A stretch of DNA of 13,846 nt. Source: Candidatus Woesearchaeota archaeon. GTDB taxonomy: Archaea > Nanobdellota > Nanobdellia > Woesearchaeales > JACPBV01. The stretch covers positions 1 through 13,846 of the forward strand of contig JAHWHQ010000113.1 in the NCBI GenBank assembly GCA_019323195.1. Reading direction: 5' to 3'. The first letter of the stretch is position 1. The number at the start of each line of letters is the position of its first letter. A program made the translations under genes and the position numbers. This document shows, one piece after another, positions 1 through 7,717 of the stretch. The notes under the pieces were generated by a model, which was not told where the DNA came from, did not search any database, and saw only the letters and a list, made by a program, of their open reading frames with translations.

Positions 1-1
1 C

Positions 2-67
2 AGCATAGAAGCAGGCTCTGCAATGCTTACCTCTATCTTGGTAAAGGCAACAAGAAGGAACAGGTAA
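2..67 (+). CDS. Possible 3' end of a plus-strand gene, cut by the window start
   Basis: An open frame enters from the left edge and stops at TAA (65-67). It encodes about 21 residues ending SILVKATRRNR, a basic tail with codons (ATA, AGA, AGG) typical of the neighbouring genes. It would converge with the membrane-protein gene that ends at 77. Another plus frame (stop at 73-75) and minus frames are also open over this short stretch, so the choice of frame is a judgement on protein-likeness. The family cannot be recognised. Confidence 0.3.
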   Translation, partial: SIEAGSAMLTSILVKATRRNR

Positions 68-76
68 GAATATGAG

Positions 77-1042
77 TTAACTGCTCCGGCTGTTCTTTGA
101 TAAATCATTTAATACTTTTTTAAAATTCTCATTTCTGTTATTTGTAGTGTTAAATATTGGTAAGTAAACCTTTTTTTGAATATATGTTCCAGTAAATTTT
201 TGTTTAGAACCATACTCAATAATTATAGATTTTGGAAAGGATTCATTAATCAATAGATTAGCTGGGATATTAACATAATTCGGTTCTTTCCCTCCTTTAC
301 TTAATATATTATCACTTAATTTTATGGATAATATTTCTGTAGATAGCCCATAAGGAGTTACAATAAGATTTATATCTTCACCAAGATAATAAAAATCATG
401 GTCAAATTGTAGATTAACACCCTCAAAATAGAAAGATAGCCCATATAAAAAGGAATATGTAAATGATAGAAAAAAGATTATTACTGTTATAATAAAAAAA
501 ATCTTTTCTCTTTTACTAAATGTTTTTGTCTTTGCATTTTTACTGAGTTTTCTTAATAATAAGAGATATAATACTGCAAATATAATTGGTATTGCTTTGT
601 ACCAATGTTTAAGTATAAACACAAATAGGAAGAGAACTAACAAAAGTGCCGATTTAGCAGTGTTTTGTATAATAGATTCAATAGGCCATTTACATACCCA
701 ATTAAAGAGTGTATCACGAAATTTTGTAAGTCTGTGCTTTTCACTTTCATTTAAGGTGTATAATTCTAGAGCTAATGACCCTCCAACAATAAAAATACCA
801 TAAATAAAAATAAATACATATGCAACGAATGCAATTACAATTATTAGTAAATTAAAAAATATGGCAGATATATTTGTAAAATTGGTTGTTGTGATAATCT
901 TAAAGAAGATTGGAGTAAAAACAGCAATAAAGGCAAGGAACAAAGCAAATAAACTCATCAGCATCTTTATTCTAAACTTACGTTCTTCCTTATACTCTTT
1001 TTCTAACTTTATTTTATTTTTTGTTCTATTCTTTTTTGACAT
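77..1042 (-). CDS. Multi-pass membrane protein of unknown function
   Basis: A 321-residue protein of no family I recognise. The N terminus is very basic (residues 1-26). Hydrophobic segments follow at about 27-49, 59-92 (long enough for one or two passes), 131-145, 149-163 and 181-206. The last 115 residues (207-321) are polar, with beta-like stretches, and probably form a domain on one face of the membrane. The ATG at 1042 lies 1 nt after the rfcL stop, and a GAGG motif at 1053-1050 sits 7 nt before it inside rfcL, so translation is probably coupled to rfcL. The gene is visibly more AT-rich than rfcL, suggesting a fast-evolving or acquired gene. No catalytic motif is visible. The reading frame is sound; the function is unknown. 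Confidence 0.85.
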   Translation of the reverse strand: MSKKNRTKNKIKLEKEYKEERKFRIKMLMSLFALFLAFIAVFTPIFFKIITTTNFTNISAIFFNLLIIVIAFVAYVFIFIYGIFIVGGSLALELYTLNESEKHRLTKFRDTLFNWVCKWPIESIIQNTAKSALLLVLFLFVFILKHWYKAIPIIFAVLYLLLLRKLSKNAKTKTFSKREKIFFIITVIIFFLSFTYSFLYGLSFYFEGVNLQFDHDFYYLGEDINLIVTPYGLSTEILSIKLSDNILSKGGKEPNYVNIPANLLINESFPKSIIIEYGSKQKFTGTYIQKKVYLPIFNTTNNRNENFKKVLNDLSKNSRSS

Positions 1043-1043
1043 A

Positions 1044-2249
1044 CTACTTCCTCAGCCACTCAACCTCTTCCTTGCCCAGATCAGCATACCTGGCAATCGC
1101 CTCGCCCATCTCCTTGTCCTTCCTGAAGATAACCCTGAAATATTCGATATCCTTTATCACATCCTTTACAGAGCTGTGGGTCTTCTCGGCAATCTTGGCT
1201 GCAATCGCCTTTTTCTTCATTCCTTTCTGGTTTGCCCACCAGAGCTTTAACAGCCTGCCTGTCGGCTTGTACTGGACAAACTTGTGGTATTTCTCATCCT
1301 TGGAAACTGCTATTCCTGCTGTGATCAAGGCGTTGATATAAACCAGAAAGCGCCAATGCTGCCATCTCCTGATGCGCCTGTTAAAGACATCTGCCCTGCT
1401 CAGCTTGTCATAAGCCCTTGCCAAATCCTCTGGCTTGTCATACTCAAAAGGGAGGTTATGGTCTATCCATAACAGCTGTTGCTCTAAGTCCTCCTTGACG
1501 TTATCAAAAGCGGTAATCGCTATATTGGGGTCTGTTGTCTTGAATACTTTTAACAGGGCAGCAGGGATGCTCTCTTCCTGCCTTCTCTGCTCTAATTCAT
1601 CCAGGCTATCTTTTGTCAATTCTTTTGTAAGCTCTGTTAATGTCTGCAAATCGTTTATCGCTGCCCTGCAGTCACCGCCAGACCGCCTGCCTAATGATTT
1701 TAAGACATCAAGATCATATTTTATCTTCTCAGTTATACATATCTTCCTTAAAACCTCTCCTATGTCCATGTATCCTAAAGAATCAAGCCCTACCATATTG
1801 CACTTGTTCCTTAATTTGTTAAACTTGAAGTCCCAGGGGTTGGCTGCTGTCAATACGATGGGAAAAGGGGTCTTCTCTATTATCCTTATAAGGGCCTGCA
1901 TACCTCCCCTGTCCTCTCTTCCTGCCAGGCCGTCAATCTCGTCAACAAGTATGACCTTTCCTTTTGAGAACAAGGAATGCTGGAAAGCTGCACCTCCTAA
2001 TTTCTGGTTGATGCTTTCTGCATTTCTTGCATCGCTGGCGTTTACCTCAATGAGCTCATAGCCAAGATCATTTGCCAGGGCATGCGCTATAGAGGTCTTG
2101 CCGCTGCCAGAGGGGCCATAGACCCAGATGGCCTTTTTCTTCTCTTTCCTGAAATTAGCGATAAGGCTATTCAGCTCTTTTATAGCCTTGTCCTGGCCTT
2201 TTATATCTTTAAGGGATTTGGGGGTGTATTTCTTAGTGAAAGGGATCAT
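1044..2249 (-). CDS. rfcL: Replication factor C large subunit (clamp-loader AAA+ ATPase)
   Basis: Large subunit of the archaeal clamp loader, which uses ATP to open the PCNA ring and place it on primed DNA. The 401-residue protein shows Walker A GPSGSGKT (45-52), Walker B VILVDE (99-104) followed by the EIDGLAG segment, sensor 1 TAAN (134-137) and the sensor 2 region GGDCRAA (191-197). A helical collar domain follows. The length fits archaeal RfcL, but the C terminus ends EEVEWLRK with no Q-x-x-L-x-x-F-F PCNA-binding peptide, which many archaeal RfcL proteins carry. An AT-rich box on the minus strand (2280-2271) centred 26 nt before the ATG suggests a leaderless transcript. The small subunit gene is not in this window. 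Confidence 0.96.
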   Translation of the reverse strand: MIPFTKKYTPKSLKDIKGQDKAIKELNSLIANFRKEKKKAIWVYGPSGSGKTSIAHALANDLGYELIEVNASDARNAESINQKLGGAAFQHSLFSKGKVILVDEIDGLAGREDRGGMQALIRIIEKTPFPIVLTAANPWDFKFNKLRNKCNMVGLDSLGYMDIGEVLRKICITEKIKYDLDVLKSLGRRSGGDCRAAINDLQTLTELTKELTKDSLDELEQRRQEESIPAALLKVFKTTDPNIAITAFDNVKEDLEQQLLWIDHNLPFEYDKPEDLARAYDKLSRADVFNRRIRRWQHWRFLVYINALITAGIAVSKDEKYHKFVQYKPTGRLLKLWWANQKGMKKKAIAAKIAEKTHSSVKDVIKDIEYFRVIFRKDKEMGEAIARYADLGKEEVEWLRK

Positions 2250-2270
2250 AGGGAAAAAGTAAGCTTTGGG

Positions 2271-2280
2271 ATTTTATTAA
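2271..2280 (-). promoter_or_regulatory. TATA-like box of rfcL
   Basis: Minus-strand TTAATAAAAT, centred 26 nt before the rfcL ATG. This is the same spacing seen at valS and other genes here, implying transcription starts at or next to the start codon. Confidence 0.55.
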
Positions 2281-2303
2281 GGTATTGGTTTTAGCTGCCA
2301 GCT

Positions 2304-2320
2304 ACCAGCTTCTGGCTGGT
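2304..2320. repeat. Short hairpin in the divergent rfcL/receiver intergenic region
   Basis: Perfect 6-bp inverted repeat, ACCAGC and GCTGGT around a TTCTG loop, within a stretch of repeated CCAGC/CTGG motifs (2294-2340). It lies between two divergent promoters, so a terminator role is unlikely. It could be a remnant of a dispersed repeat or a protein-binding site. Confidence 0.4.
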
Positions 2321-2383
2321 TTATAGCTATGAACCAGGAGATAGCAGATTCTTTGTTATTGTAGAGTGATAAAAAAGGTAAGA

Positions 2384-2391
2384 TTTATAAA
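2384..2391 (+). promoter_or_regulatory. TATA box of the receiver-domain gene
   Basis: TTTATAAA centred about 27 nt before the ATG at 2414. Its presence inside the longer GTG-started frame (from 2366) argues that the ATG at 2414 is the real start and that the mRNA is leaderless. Confidence 0.65.
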
Positions 2392-2413
2392 CTCAACTGT
2401 AATTACACCCGTT

Positions 2414-2869
2414 ATGAAACAAATCATAAAAGAATATCAGAAACCAGACCAGAAAAAAATCATATACGCAGATGATAATATAATTCCAGCAATGGCCAAT
2501 AAGAAGTATATTCAGTCAAATATTGATGGAGTGACGGTTGATATTGTTGGAAACGGAAATGACCTTGTAGAAAAGGTCAAAAATGGCAAATATGTTTTGA
2601 TTGTCACTGATAATAATATGCCTTATCTTACTGGATTAGAAGCCATACAAGAAATTAGGAAATTCGATAAGGAAATACCTATTATAATGATTAGTGGTGA
2701 TATTAGTGGTAATATTAGTTCTGATGTTAGCAGTATAAAAGATAAGGCTCTTAAAGCAGGGGCTAATGATTATCTAAAAAAGCCATTTGAACGTAGAGAA
2801 CTTACATCTGCTATTCAAAGATTATATAAAGGCGCCTGGAAGAATAGAACCAAACTGCCCAGAAATTAG
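2414..2869 (+). CDS. Stand-alone CheY-like response regulator receiver protein
   Basis: A 151-residue single-domain receiver, probably phosphorylated by a histidine kinase encoded elsewhere; no kinase or output domain is present here. From the ATG at 2414 the expected residues are present: acidic pair D20-D21, phospho-acceptor D66 in VTDNNMP, switch serine S94 in MISGD and conserved lysine K123 in LKKPF. The frame stays open to a GTG at 2366, but a TATA box sits between, so the shorter form is preferred. The loop after the switch serine is about 7 residues longer than in E. coli CheY. It is built from I-S-G/S-D/N repeats encoded by a 12-nt tandem repeat. The role is unknown; it could act in signalling by protein contact. 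Confidence 0.88.
   Translation: MKQIIKEYQKPDQKKIIYADDNIIPAMANKKYIQSNIDGVTVDIVGNGNDLVEKVKNGKYVLIVTDNNMPYLTGLEAIQEIRKFDKEIPIIMISGDISGNISSDVSSIKDKALKAGANDYLKKPFERRELTSAIQRLYKGAWKNRTKLPRN
2690..2737 (+). repeat. 12-nt in-frame tandem repeat in the receiver gene
   Basis: Units ATTAGTGGTGAT, ATTAGTGGTAAT, ATTAGTTCTGAT and a degenerate GTTAGCAGTATA encode ISGD-ISGN-ISSD-VSSI. The first two units differ by one base. The expansion falls in the loop after beta-strand 4, next to the phosphorylation switch. Confidence 0.85.
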
Positions 2870-2873
2870 ATAC

Positions 2874-2878
2874 TTTTT
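2874..2878 (+). terminator. Possible T-tract terminator of the receiver gene
   Basis: A run of five T, in a TACTTTTTCTTAA context, begins 5 nt after the stop codon. Archaeal RNA polymerase often terminates at T runs without a hairpin. This one is short, so it is only a candidate. Confidence 0.3.
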
Positions 2879-2932
2879 CTTAACTTAAAGCTTCAGTTTG
2901 AGCTATTATATGTTTTTATTGAGTAAAAACCT

Positions 2933-2944
2933 AAAGTATACTTT
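2933..2944. repeat. 12-bp palindrome upstream of valS
   Basis: AAAGTATACTTT is a perfect palindrome, with imperfect CT and TAG extensions. It lies between the receiver gene and valS and could be an operator or part of the receiver gene's 3' end structure. Confidence 0.45.
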
Positions 2945-2969
2945 TAGCTACTAATTTAGAGAAAGACAA

Positions 2970-2992
2970 CAAGAAAATTATAAATTTTCTTG
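2970..2992. repeat. 10-bp perfect inverted repeat upstream of the valS promoter
   Basis: CAAGAAAATT and AATTTTCTTG are separated by 3 nt (ATA). The element ends 23 nt before the valS TATA box, a position where a DNA-binding regulator could act. With a leaderless valS mRNA it would not be transcribed with valS, so a DNA-level role is more likely than an RNA hairpin. Confidence 0.6.
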
Positions 2993-3015
2993 AGCATATT
3001 GAGGTTTTCAAAAAG

Positions 3016-3025
3016 TTTATATAAT
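3016..3025 (+). promoter_or_regulatory. TATA box of valS
   Basis: TTTATATAAT centred about 26 nt before the valS ATG. No Shine-Dalgarno-like motif lies between, so the transcript is probably leaderless. Confidence 0.7.
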
Positions 3026-3045
3026 AAGCCCCTACCCTAAGCCCT

Positions 3046-5463
3046 ATGGAATTGCCTAAGCATTACAACCCAAAAGAAGCAGAGCCGAAATGGCAGAAAT
3101 ACTGGGAAGATAATAAGATTTTTATTTTTGATAAAAAATCAAAAAAACCTGTATATTCTATCGATACGCCTCCGCCTTATGCCTCTGCTGACCACCTTCA
3201 TGTAGGGCATGCGATGCATTATTCACAGTTTGAGTTTGTTGCAAGGTTCAGGAGGATGACGGGCTTTAACGTATTCTTTCCGATGGGATTTGATGATAAC
3301 GGGCTTCCTACAGAAAGGTTTGTAGAGAAGAAATACAAGATAGATAAATCTTCCATATCAAGGTCTGAGTTCATAAAGCTTTGCCTGAAAGAGACAGAAA
3401 AGGTTGGAAAAAGCTATAAGAAGATGTGGAGCGATGTGGGGCTGAGCGTGGACTGGTCTTTGCTATATACTACAATAAGCCCTTTCTGCCAGAAGATCGC
3501 ACAGAAATCATTTATTGAGCTGTATAAAAAGAAAAGGCTGAGAAGGGTTGAAGAGCCGATAATGTGGTGCACTAAATGCCAGACAGCTATTGCCCAGGCG
3601 GATCTGGAGGACCTTGAAAAAAGCTCTAAATTCAGCGATGTAAAGTTTAAATTCAAGGAAAACGGCTCTGAGATAATAATCGCAACAACAAGGCCTGAGC
3701 TTATACCTGCATGTGTTGCATTGTTCGTCAACCCTAAGGATAAAAGGTACAGCAATCATGTAGGAAAAAAGGCGGTCGTTCCCATGTTTGATTATGAGGT
3801 TCCTATACTGGCAGATGAGGCTGTCGATATGGAGGTAGGGACTGGGTTTATGATGGTATGCACATGGGGGGATATAGAGGATGTGGAGAAATGGAAAAGG
3901 CATAATCTTGATACAAGGCTTGTTATAGATGAGAAAGGAATCATGAATAACCTAGCGGGAAAATATGAGGGGATGACGCTTAAGGATGCCAGAAAAGCAA
4001 TTCTCGGGGATCTAGAGGAGAAGGGGCTTATAGCAGGACAGAAGGATATACAGCATGTTACAAATGTCCATGAAAGGTGCAATACCCCGATAGAGATATT
4101 TAAAACCCCGCAGTGGTTTATCAGGGTGCTTGACAAAAAAGATGAGCTTCTTAAGCAGATAAATAAGATAAACTGGTACCCTAAGCATATGAAGATAAGG
4201 GCAGAACACTGGGTCCAAAACCTTAAATGGGACTGGTGCATATCAAGGCAGAGGTTCTACGGCATACCTTTTCCGGTATGGTACTGCAGGAAGTGCAAAG
4301 AGGTTATCCTTCCTGATGAAAAAGATCTTCCTGTAAACCCGATAGAGCAGAAGCCAAAGAATAGGTGCAGATGCGGATGTGATGATGCTGAGCCGGAGAA
4401 GGATGTTATGGATACATGGATGACATCCTCTTTAACACCGCAGATAACCCTTAAATGGGGTGAGAAAGAGGGAAGGATGCAGAAGGATTTTCCTATGTCA
4501 TTAAGGCCGCAGGCCCATGACATAATAAGGACATGGGCTTTTTACACTATAGTGAAGGCCTATTATCATGAAAATGACATACCATGGAAGGATATAATGA
4601 TATCCGGGCATGGGCAGGACCCTAACGGAAGGAAGATGAGCAAGAGGCTGGGGAATGTAGTAACTGCCAACCAGGCCATAGAAAAGTATTCTGCAGATGC
4701 ACTAAGGTTCTGGGCTGCGTCAGTCACATTAGGGGAAGACCTTCCATACATGGAGAAAGACCTTGTAACAGCACAGAAGTTCATAACAAAGCTGTGGAAC
4801 GCCTCTAAATTTGCGATAATGCACCTGGAGGATTACACTGGGGAAAAGCCAAAATTAGAGATCATTGACCGCTGGCTTATCTCAAAATTAAGCAGGATAA
4901 TAAGATCATCAACAGAATCGTTCTCTAAATATGAATACAGCAGGACAAGGACAGATGTGGAGAACTTCTTCTGGCATGAGTTCTGCGATAATTACCTGGA
5001 GATCATAAAAGACAGGCTGTATAATCCTGACAGGAGGGGTAAAGAAGCAAGAAAAAGCGCGCAGTACGGGCTTTATAATACATTGCTGGCAATCCTGAAG
5101 ATGATGGCGCCGATAATGCCGCACATAACAGAGGAGATATACCATCTATACTTCAAAAGTATAGAAAAATCAAAAAGCATTCATATATCATCATGGCCTT
5201 CACCACAAAAAACTGATGAAAAGGCTGAGAAGGCAGGGGATGTTGCTGTCTATGCACTACAAAAGGCAAGGCAGGCGAAATCAGAGAAAAACCTTAGCCT
5301 GAAAACGCCTTTAAAGAACCTATTTGTGAAAGGGAAGATAACAAAGGAAGAGTTTGATATGGTAAAAGATGACCTTACAGCAGCAACAAGGACAGAGAAG
5401 ATAGGGTATGAAAGGCTAAAAGAGGATTCTAAGATCGATGTTGAGGCTGAGATTGAGGTTTAG
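3046..5463 (+). CDS. valS: Valyl-tRNA synthetase (class I)
   Basis: Charges tRNA-Val with valine in the cytoplasm and edits mischarged threonine. The 805-residue protein carries the class I signatures HVGH (52-55) and KMSKR (530-534). The CP1 editing domain has TTRPE (214-218) and a GTGFMMV...GD segment near 265. Two zinc-binding cysteine sets are visible: C175/C178, and C414/C417 with C441/C443/C445. The segment FPMGFDDNGLPTER is the variant found in the ValS branch shared by archaea and a few bacteria such as Rickettsia. The C-terminal part holds the anticodon-binding helical domain. The protein is somewhat shorter than typical ValS of about 870-950 residues, and it ends without a long coiled coil. 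It appears to be transcribed alone from its own promoter. Confidence 0.96.
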   Translation: MELPKHYNPKEAEPKWQKYWEDNKIFIFDKKSKKPVYSIDTPPPYASADHLHVGHAMHYSQFEFVARFRRMTGFNVFFPMGFDDNGLPTERFVEKKYKIDKSSISRSEFIKLCLKETEKVGKSYKKMWSDVGLSVDWSLLYTTISPFCQKIAQKSFIELYKKKRLRRVEEPIMWCTKCQTAIAQADLEDLEKSSKFSDVKFKFKENGSEIIIATTRPELIPACVALFVNPKDKRYSNHVGKKAVVPMFDYEVPILADEAVDMEVGTGFMMVCTWGDIEDVEKWKRHNLDTRLVIDEKGIMNNLAGKYEGMTLKDARKAILGDLEEKGLIAGQKDIQHVTNVHERCNTPIEIFKTPQWFIRVLDKKDELLKQINKINWYPKHMKIRAEHWVQNLKWDWCISRQRFYGIPFPVWYCRKCKEVILPDEKDLPVNPIEQKPKNRCRCGCDDAEPEKDVMDTWMTSSLTPQITLKWGEKEGRMQKDFPMSLRPQAHDIIRTWAFYTIVKAYYHENDIPWKDIMISGHGQDPNGRKMSKRLGNVVTANQAIEKYSADALRFWAASVTLGEDLPYMEKDLVTAQKFITKLWNASKFAIMHLEDYTGEKPKLEIIDRWLISKLSRIIRSSTESFSKYEYSRTRTDVENFFWHEFCDNYLEIIKDRLYNPDRRGKEARKSAQYGLYNTLLAILKMMAPIMPHITEEIYHLYFKSIEKSKSIHISSWPSPQKTDEKAEKAGDVAVYALQKARQAKSEKNLSLKTPLKNLFVKGKITKEEFDMVKDDLTAATRTEKIGYERLKEDSKIDVEAEIEV

Positions 5464-5470
5464 ATTATCC

Positions 5471-5476
5471 TTTTTT
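5471..5476 (+). terminator. T-tract terminator candidate after valS
   Basis: Six consecutive T follow the valS stop by 7 nt and precede the next gene's own TATA box. This fits archaeal T-run termination. Confidence 0.45.
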
Positions 5477-5520
5477 ATACCACTTAATTATTTCTAAGCA
5501 GTAGTTACAAAACAAAAAAC

Positions 5521-5528
5521 TTATAAAA
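5521..5528 (+). promoter_or_regulatory. TATA box of the winged-helix gene
   Basis: TTATAAAA centred about 26 nt before the ATG at 5550, with no ribosome-binding motif between. It is probably a leaderless promoter. Confidence 0.65.
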
Positions 5529-5549
5529 TGACCTGGATTATTAGACATT

Positions 5550-6305
5550 ATGCTGGAATTAACACCTGAACAAAGGCGTGTTTTTGAGATAGTACTGGAT
5601 ATTATTATTAATTATGAAGATAAAGCATGGAGATTGACAGAATTTGGTGAACAACTCCAACCCCTTGTTGATGGTGCTGTCAGGTTTCTTCCTGAAAATT
5701 ATAAGCTGTCTGCTTGTGATGTTATTGGAGCTATGAACTCGCCAGCTGAAAAAAGGGCGTCATATGCAAGGGTTAATATCCTAAGAAATTTAGAAGAAGA
5801 AGACCTATCAGTCAGGCAGCTTTCTGAGATTGTTGATATGGATATAAGAAAAACCCAGAAAAAACTAGATGATTTAATCGATATTGAAAATAAGGATGGA
5901 GAAAAACTTTCATTTATAGAGCCTACAGATTCTTATGAGAGAATTTTTAATAATCATGTCAATATATACCAATGGACTGGAAAATCACTTGATAGAAATG
6001 ATTTCAGATCCAGATCATCAGGGTTAATTGACCTAATAAGGATATTAAAAAAAGGCGGCAAAGATAATTTTTTCTGCAACTCTAATCTGTTAAAAAATAC
6101 AGATTATAACACATCTGTTGAAGTATTTCAGGCAATGCAAACCTTAAAAAAACGAGGTTATGTTAATATCCTAAAGGCGAATGATTTCAGGAAATACAGA
6201 ATAACACCTAAGGGAGAGAGATATGTTAAAGAATGTATTAATCCTTTAATAAAGGATATAATAAGGATATATCCATCTCCAGAGAATTTAGTCAAACCCT
6301 CCTGA
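5550..6305 (+). CDS. Unrecognised protein with two winged-helix-like segments; possible regulator
   Basis: A 251-residue protein of no family I can name. Residues 72-125 look like one winged helix: helices from ARVNILRNLEEE, LSVRQLSEIV and RKTQKKLDDLI, followed by a beta wing ending FIEP. Residues 159-230 look like a second: LIDLIRILKKGG, a variable helix pair ending MQTLKKRGYV, and a wing with YRITPKGERYVKE, a common wing-plus-helix ending in archaeal DNA-binding proteins. The N-terminal 70 residues are helical. No membrane segment or enzymatic motif is visible. The last 14 nt overlap the 3' end of cysS on the other strand. A transcriptional role is inference from fold-like patterns only. 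Confidence 0.8.
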   Translation: MLELTPEQRRVFEIVLDIIINYEDKAWRLTEFGEQLQPLVDGAVRFLPENYKLSACDVIGAMNSPAEKRASYARVNILRNLEEEDLSVRQLSEIVDMDIRKTQKKLDDLIDIENKDGEKLSFIEPTDSYERIFNNHVNIYQWTGKSLDRNDFRSRSSGLIDLIRILKKGGKDNFFCNSNLLKNTDYNTSVEVFQAMQTLKKRGYVNILKANDFRKYRITPKGERYVKECINPLIKDIIRIYPSPENLVKPS

Positions 6306-7683
6306 GCAAAGCCCCTTCTTTGCTGTCATCAATGGAAAAGCCTTTCTGTTTTATCCTATCCCTTATCTTATCTGCCTTTTCCCAGTCCTTTTCCTTCCTT
6401 GCTTTTTCCCTTTCCTGGATTAATTTTTTTATCTCAACAGGGATATCCTCTTTTTCCTTAAGATCAATAACGCCAATAACATCATTGATGTCCTCCATAA
6501 AAGAGAGAACCTTGGAGGCATCTTTTTTGCTTAAGCTAAGCTTGTTTATGTCTCTTATAAAATCGAAAATAACTGCCAAGGCCTCGGAGATATTAAGGTC
6601 ATCGTCCATCTTAAGCTCAAAAGCAGACTTAGCTTCCCTTATTAACTCATCAATATTGCTGATGCTTTCCTTAGAATCCGTGTTCCTTAAAAAAAAGATG
6701 AAGTTATTAAGCCTTTCAATAGAGCTCTTTGCAGCCTCTAAGCCTTCAAAGGTAAAGTTAAGCTTCTGCCTGTAATGGACGCTTAATAACAGATACCTTA
6801 TGACTATAGGATCATAGCCTTTATCAAGCAGGTCCCTTAATGTATAGAAATTGCCAAGGCTTTTGCTCATCTTCTTCCCGTCAACAATCAGATGCTCGTT
6901 ATGAAGCCAGTAGTTGACAAACTTCTTACCTGAATGGACTTCTGACTGCGCAATCTCATTCTCATGATGAGGGAATTTCAGATCAACACCGCCGGTATGG
7001 ATGTCAAAGGTATTGCCTAGATACTTCATCGACATGACTGAGCATTCAAGATGCCAGCCTGGCCTGACCTTGCCGAATTCTGTATCATAATAAATGCCCC
7101 GCTTGAGCTCATTCAGCTTTGATCTTTTTAGTAGAGTAAAATCACCAGGATGGTCCTTCTCATATTCGTCCAGGTCAACCCTTGCACCTGCTTTCATCTG
7201 AGAGAGGTCAACACCGCTTAATTTCCCATAATCCTTAAACTTAGAGATGTCATAATAGACAGAGTTTAATTTCTCATAAGCAAAACCTTCTTTAACAAGC
7301 TTATCCACAAAATGAATCATGTCCTTGACATGCTCTGTCGCTTTTGGGTAGATGGAAGCAGATTCTATGTTCAATGACCTTATGTCGTCAAAAAAGGCTT
7401 TTGTGTATTTCTCTGTGAATCTCTTCAGGCTTAGGCCTTCTTTGGCAGAATCCCTTATTGTCTTGTCATCAATATCAGTAAGGTTCATGACATGCTTTAC
7501 CTTATATCCCTTATATTTGAGATAGCGCTTTAATATATCGACAAATACATAGTTCCTGAAATTTCCTATGTGGGCAAAGTTGTAGACTGTAGGGCCGCAG
7601 CTATAAATGCCGACATGACCTGCCTTTATCGGCTTAAATACATCCTTTTTCCTTGTCAGGGTGTTGTATAGTTTCAGTGCCAT
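6292..7683 (-). CDS. cysS: Cysteinyl-tRNA synthetase (class I)
   Basis: Attaches cysteine to tRNA-Cys. The 463-residue protein, normal for the family, shows the HIGH-type motif HIGN (38-41) and KMSKS (271-275). The zinc ligands that select cysteine are present as C29, C214, H239 and E243, with the same spacing between the last three as in the E. coli enzyme. The substrate-site segment HTGGVDLKFPHHENE is intact. The gene starts 34 nt downstream of the cysK stop with only a weak AGGA motif, and no box at leaderless spacing is evident, so it is probably read from a cysK-cysS transcript. Its presence means this organism can charge tRNA-Cys directly rather than depending on the phosphoserine (SepRS/SepCysS) route. 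Confidence 0.97.
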   Translation of the reverse strand: MALKLYNTLTRKKDVFKPIKAGHVGIYSCGPTVYNFAHIGNFRNYVFVDILKRYLKYKGYKVKHVMNLTDIDDKTIRDSAKEGLSLKRFTEKYTKAFFDDIRSLNIESASIYPKATEHVKDMIHFVDKLVKEGFAYEKLNSVYYDISKFKDYGKLSGVDLSQMKAGARVDLDEYEKDHPGDFTLLKRSKLNELKRGIYYDTEFGKVRPGWHLECSVMSMKYLGNTFDIHTGGVDLKFPHHENEIAQSEVHSGKKFVNYWLHNEHLIVDGKKMSKSLGNFYTLRDLLDKGYDPIVIRYLLLSVHYRQKLNFTFEGLEAAKSSIERLNNFIFFLRNTDSKESISNIDELIREAKSAFELKMDDDLNISEALAVIFDFIRDINKLSLSKKDASKVLSFMEDINDVIGVIDLKEKEDIPVEIKKLIQEREKARKEKDWEKADKIRDRIKQKGFSIDDSKEGALLRRV

Positions 7684-7717
7684 TCTTAATTCCTACTATA
7701 AAATCCATAAGTCTTTA

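Noticed and set aside
1435..2061. 208-codon plus-strand frame opposite rfcL
   Set aside because: It lies entirely antisense to a well-supported gene, has no recognisable domain, and reflects codon bias of the opposite strand.
2304..2320. Intrinsic terminator
   Set aside because: It sits between two divergent start regions and is not followed by a T run on either strand.
2366..2413. GTG-initiated 16-residue extension of the receiver protein
   Set aside because: A TATA box (2384-2391) lies within it at exactly the spacing expected for a leaderless start at the ATG 2414, and the extra residues are not part of the receiver fold.
3792..4241. 149-codon minus-strand frame opposite valS
   Set aside because: Shadow of valS with low-complexity Ser/Leu/Phe/Ile composition and no promoter or family motif.
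7697..7704. Separate TATA box for cysS (TATAAAAT region)
   Set aside because: It is centred only about 17 nt before the ATG, which would place transcription start inside the coding region. cysS is more likely read from upstream.
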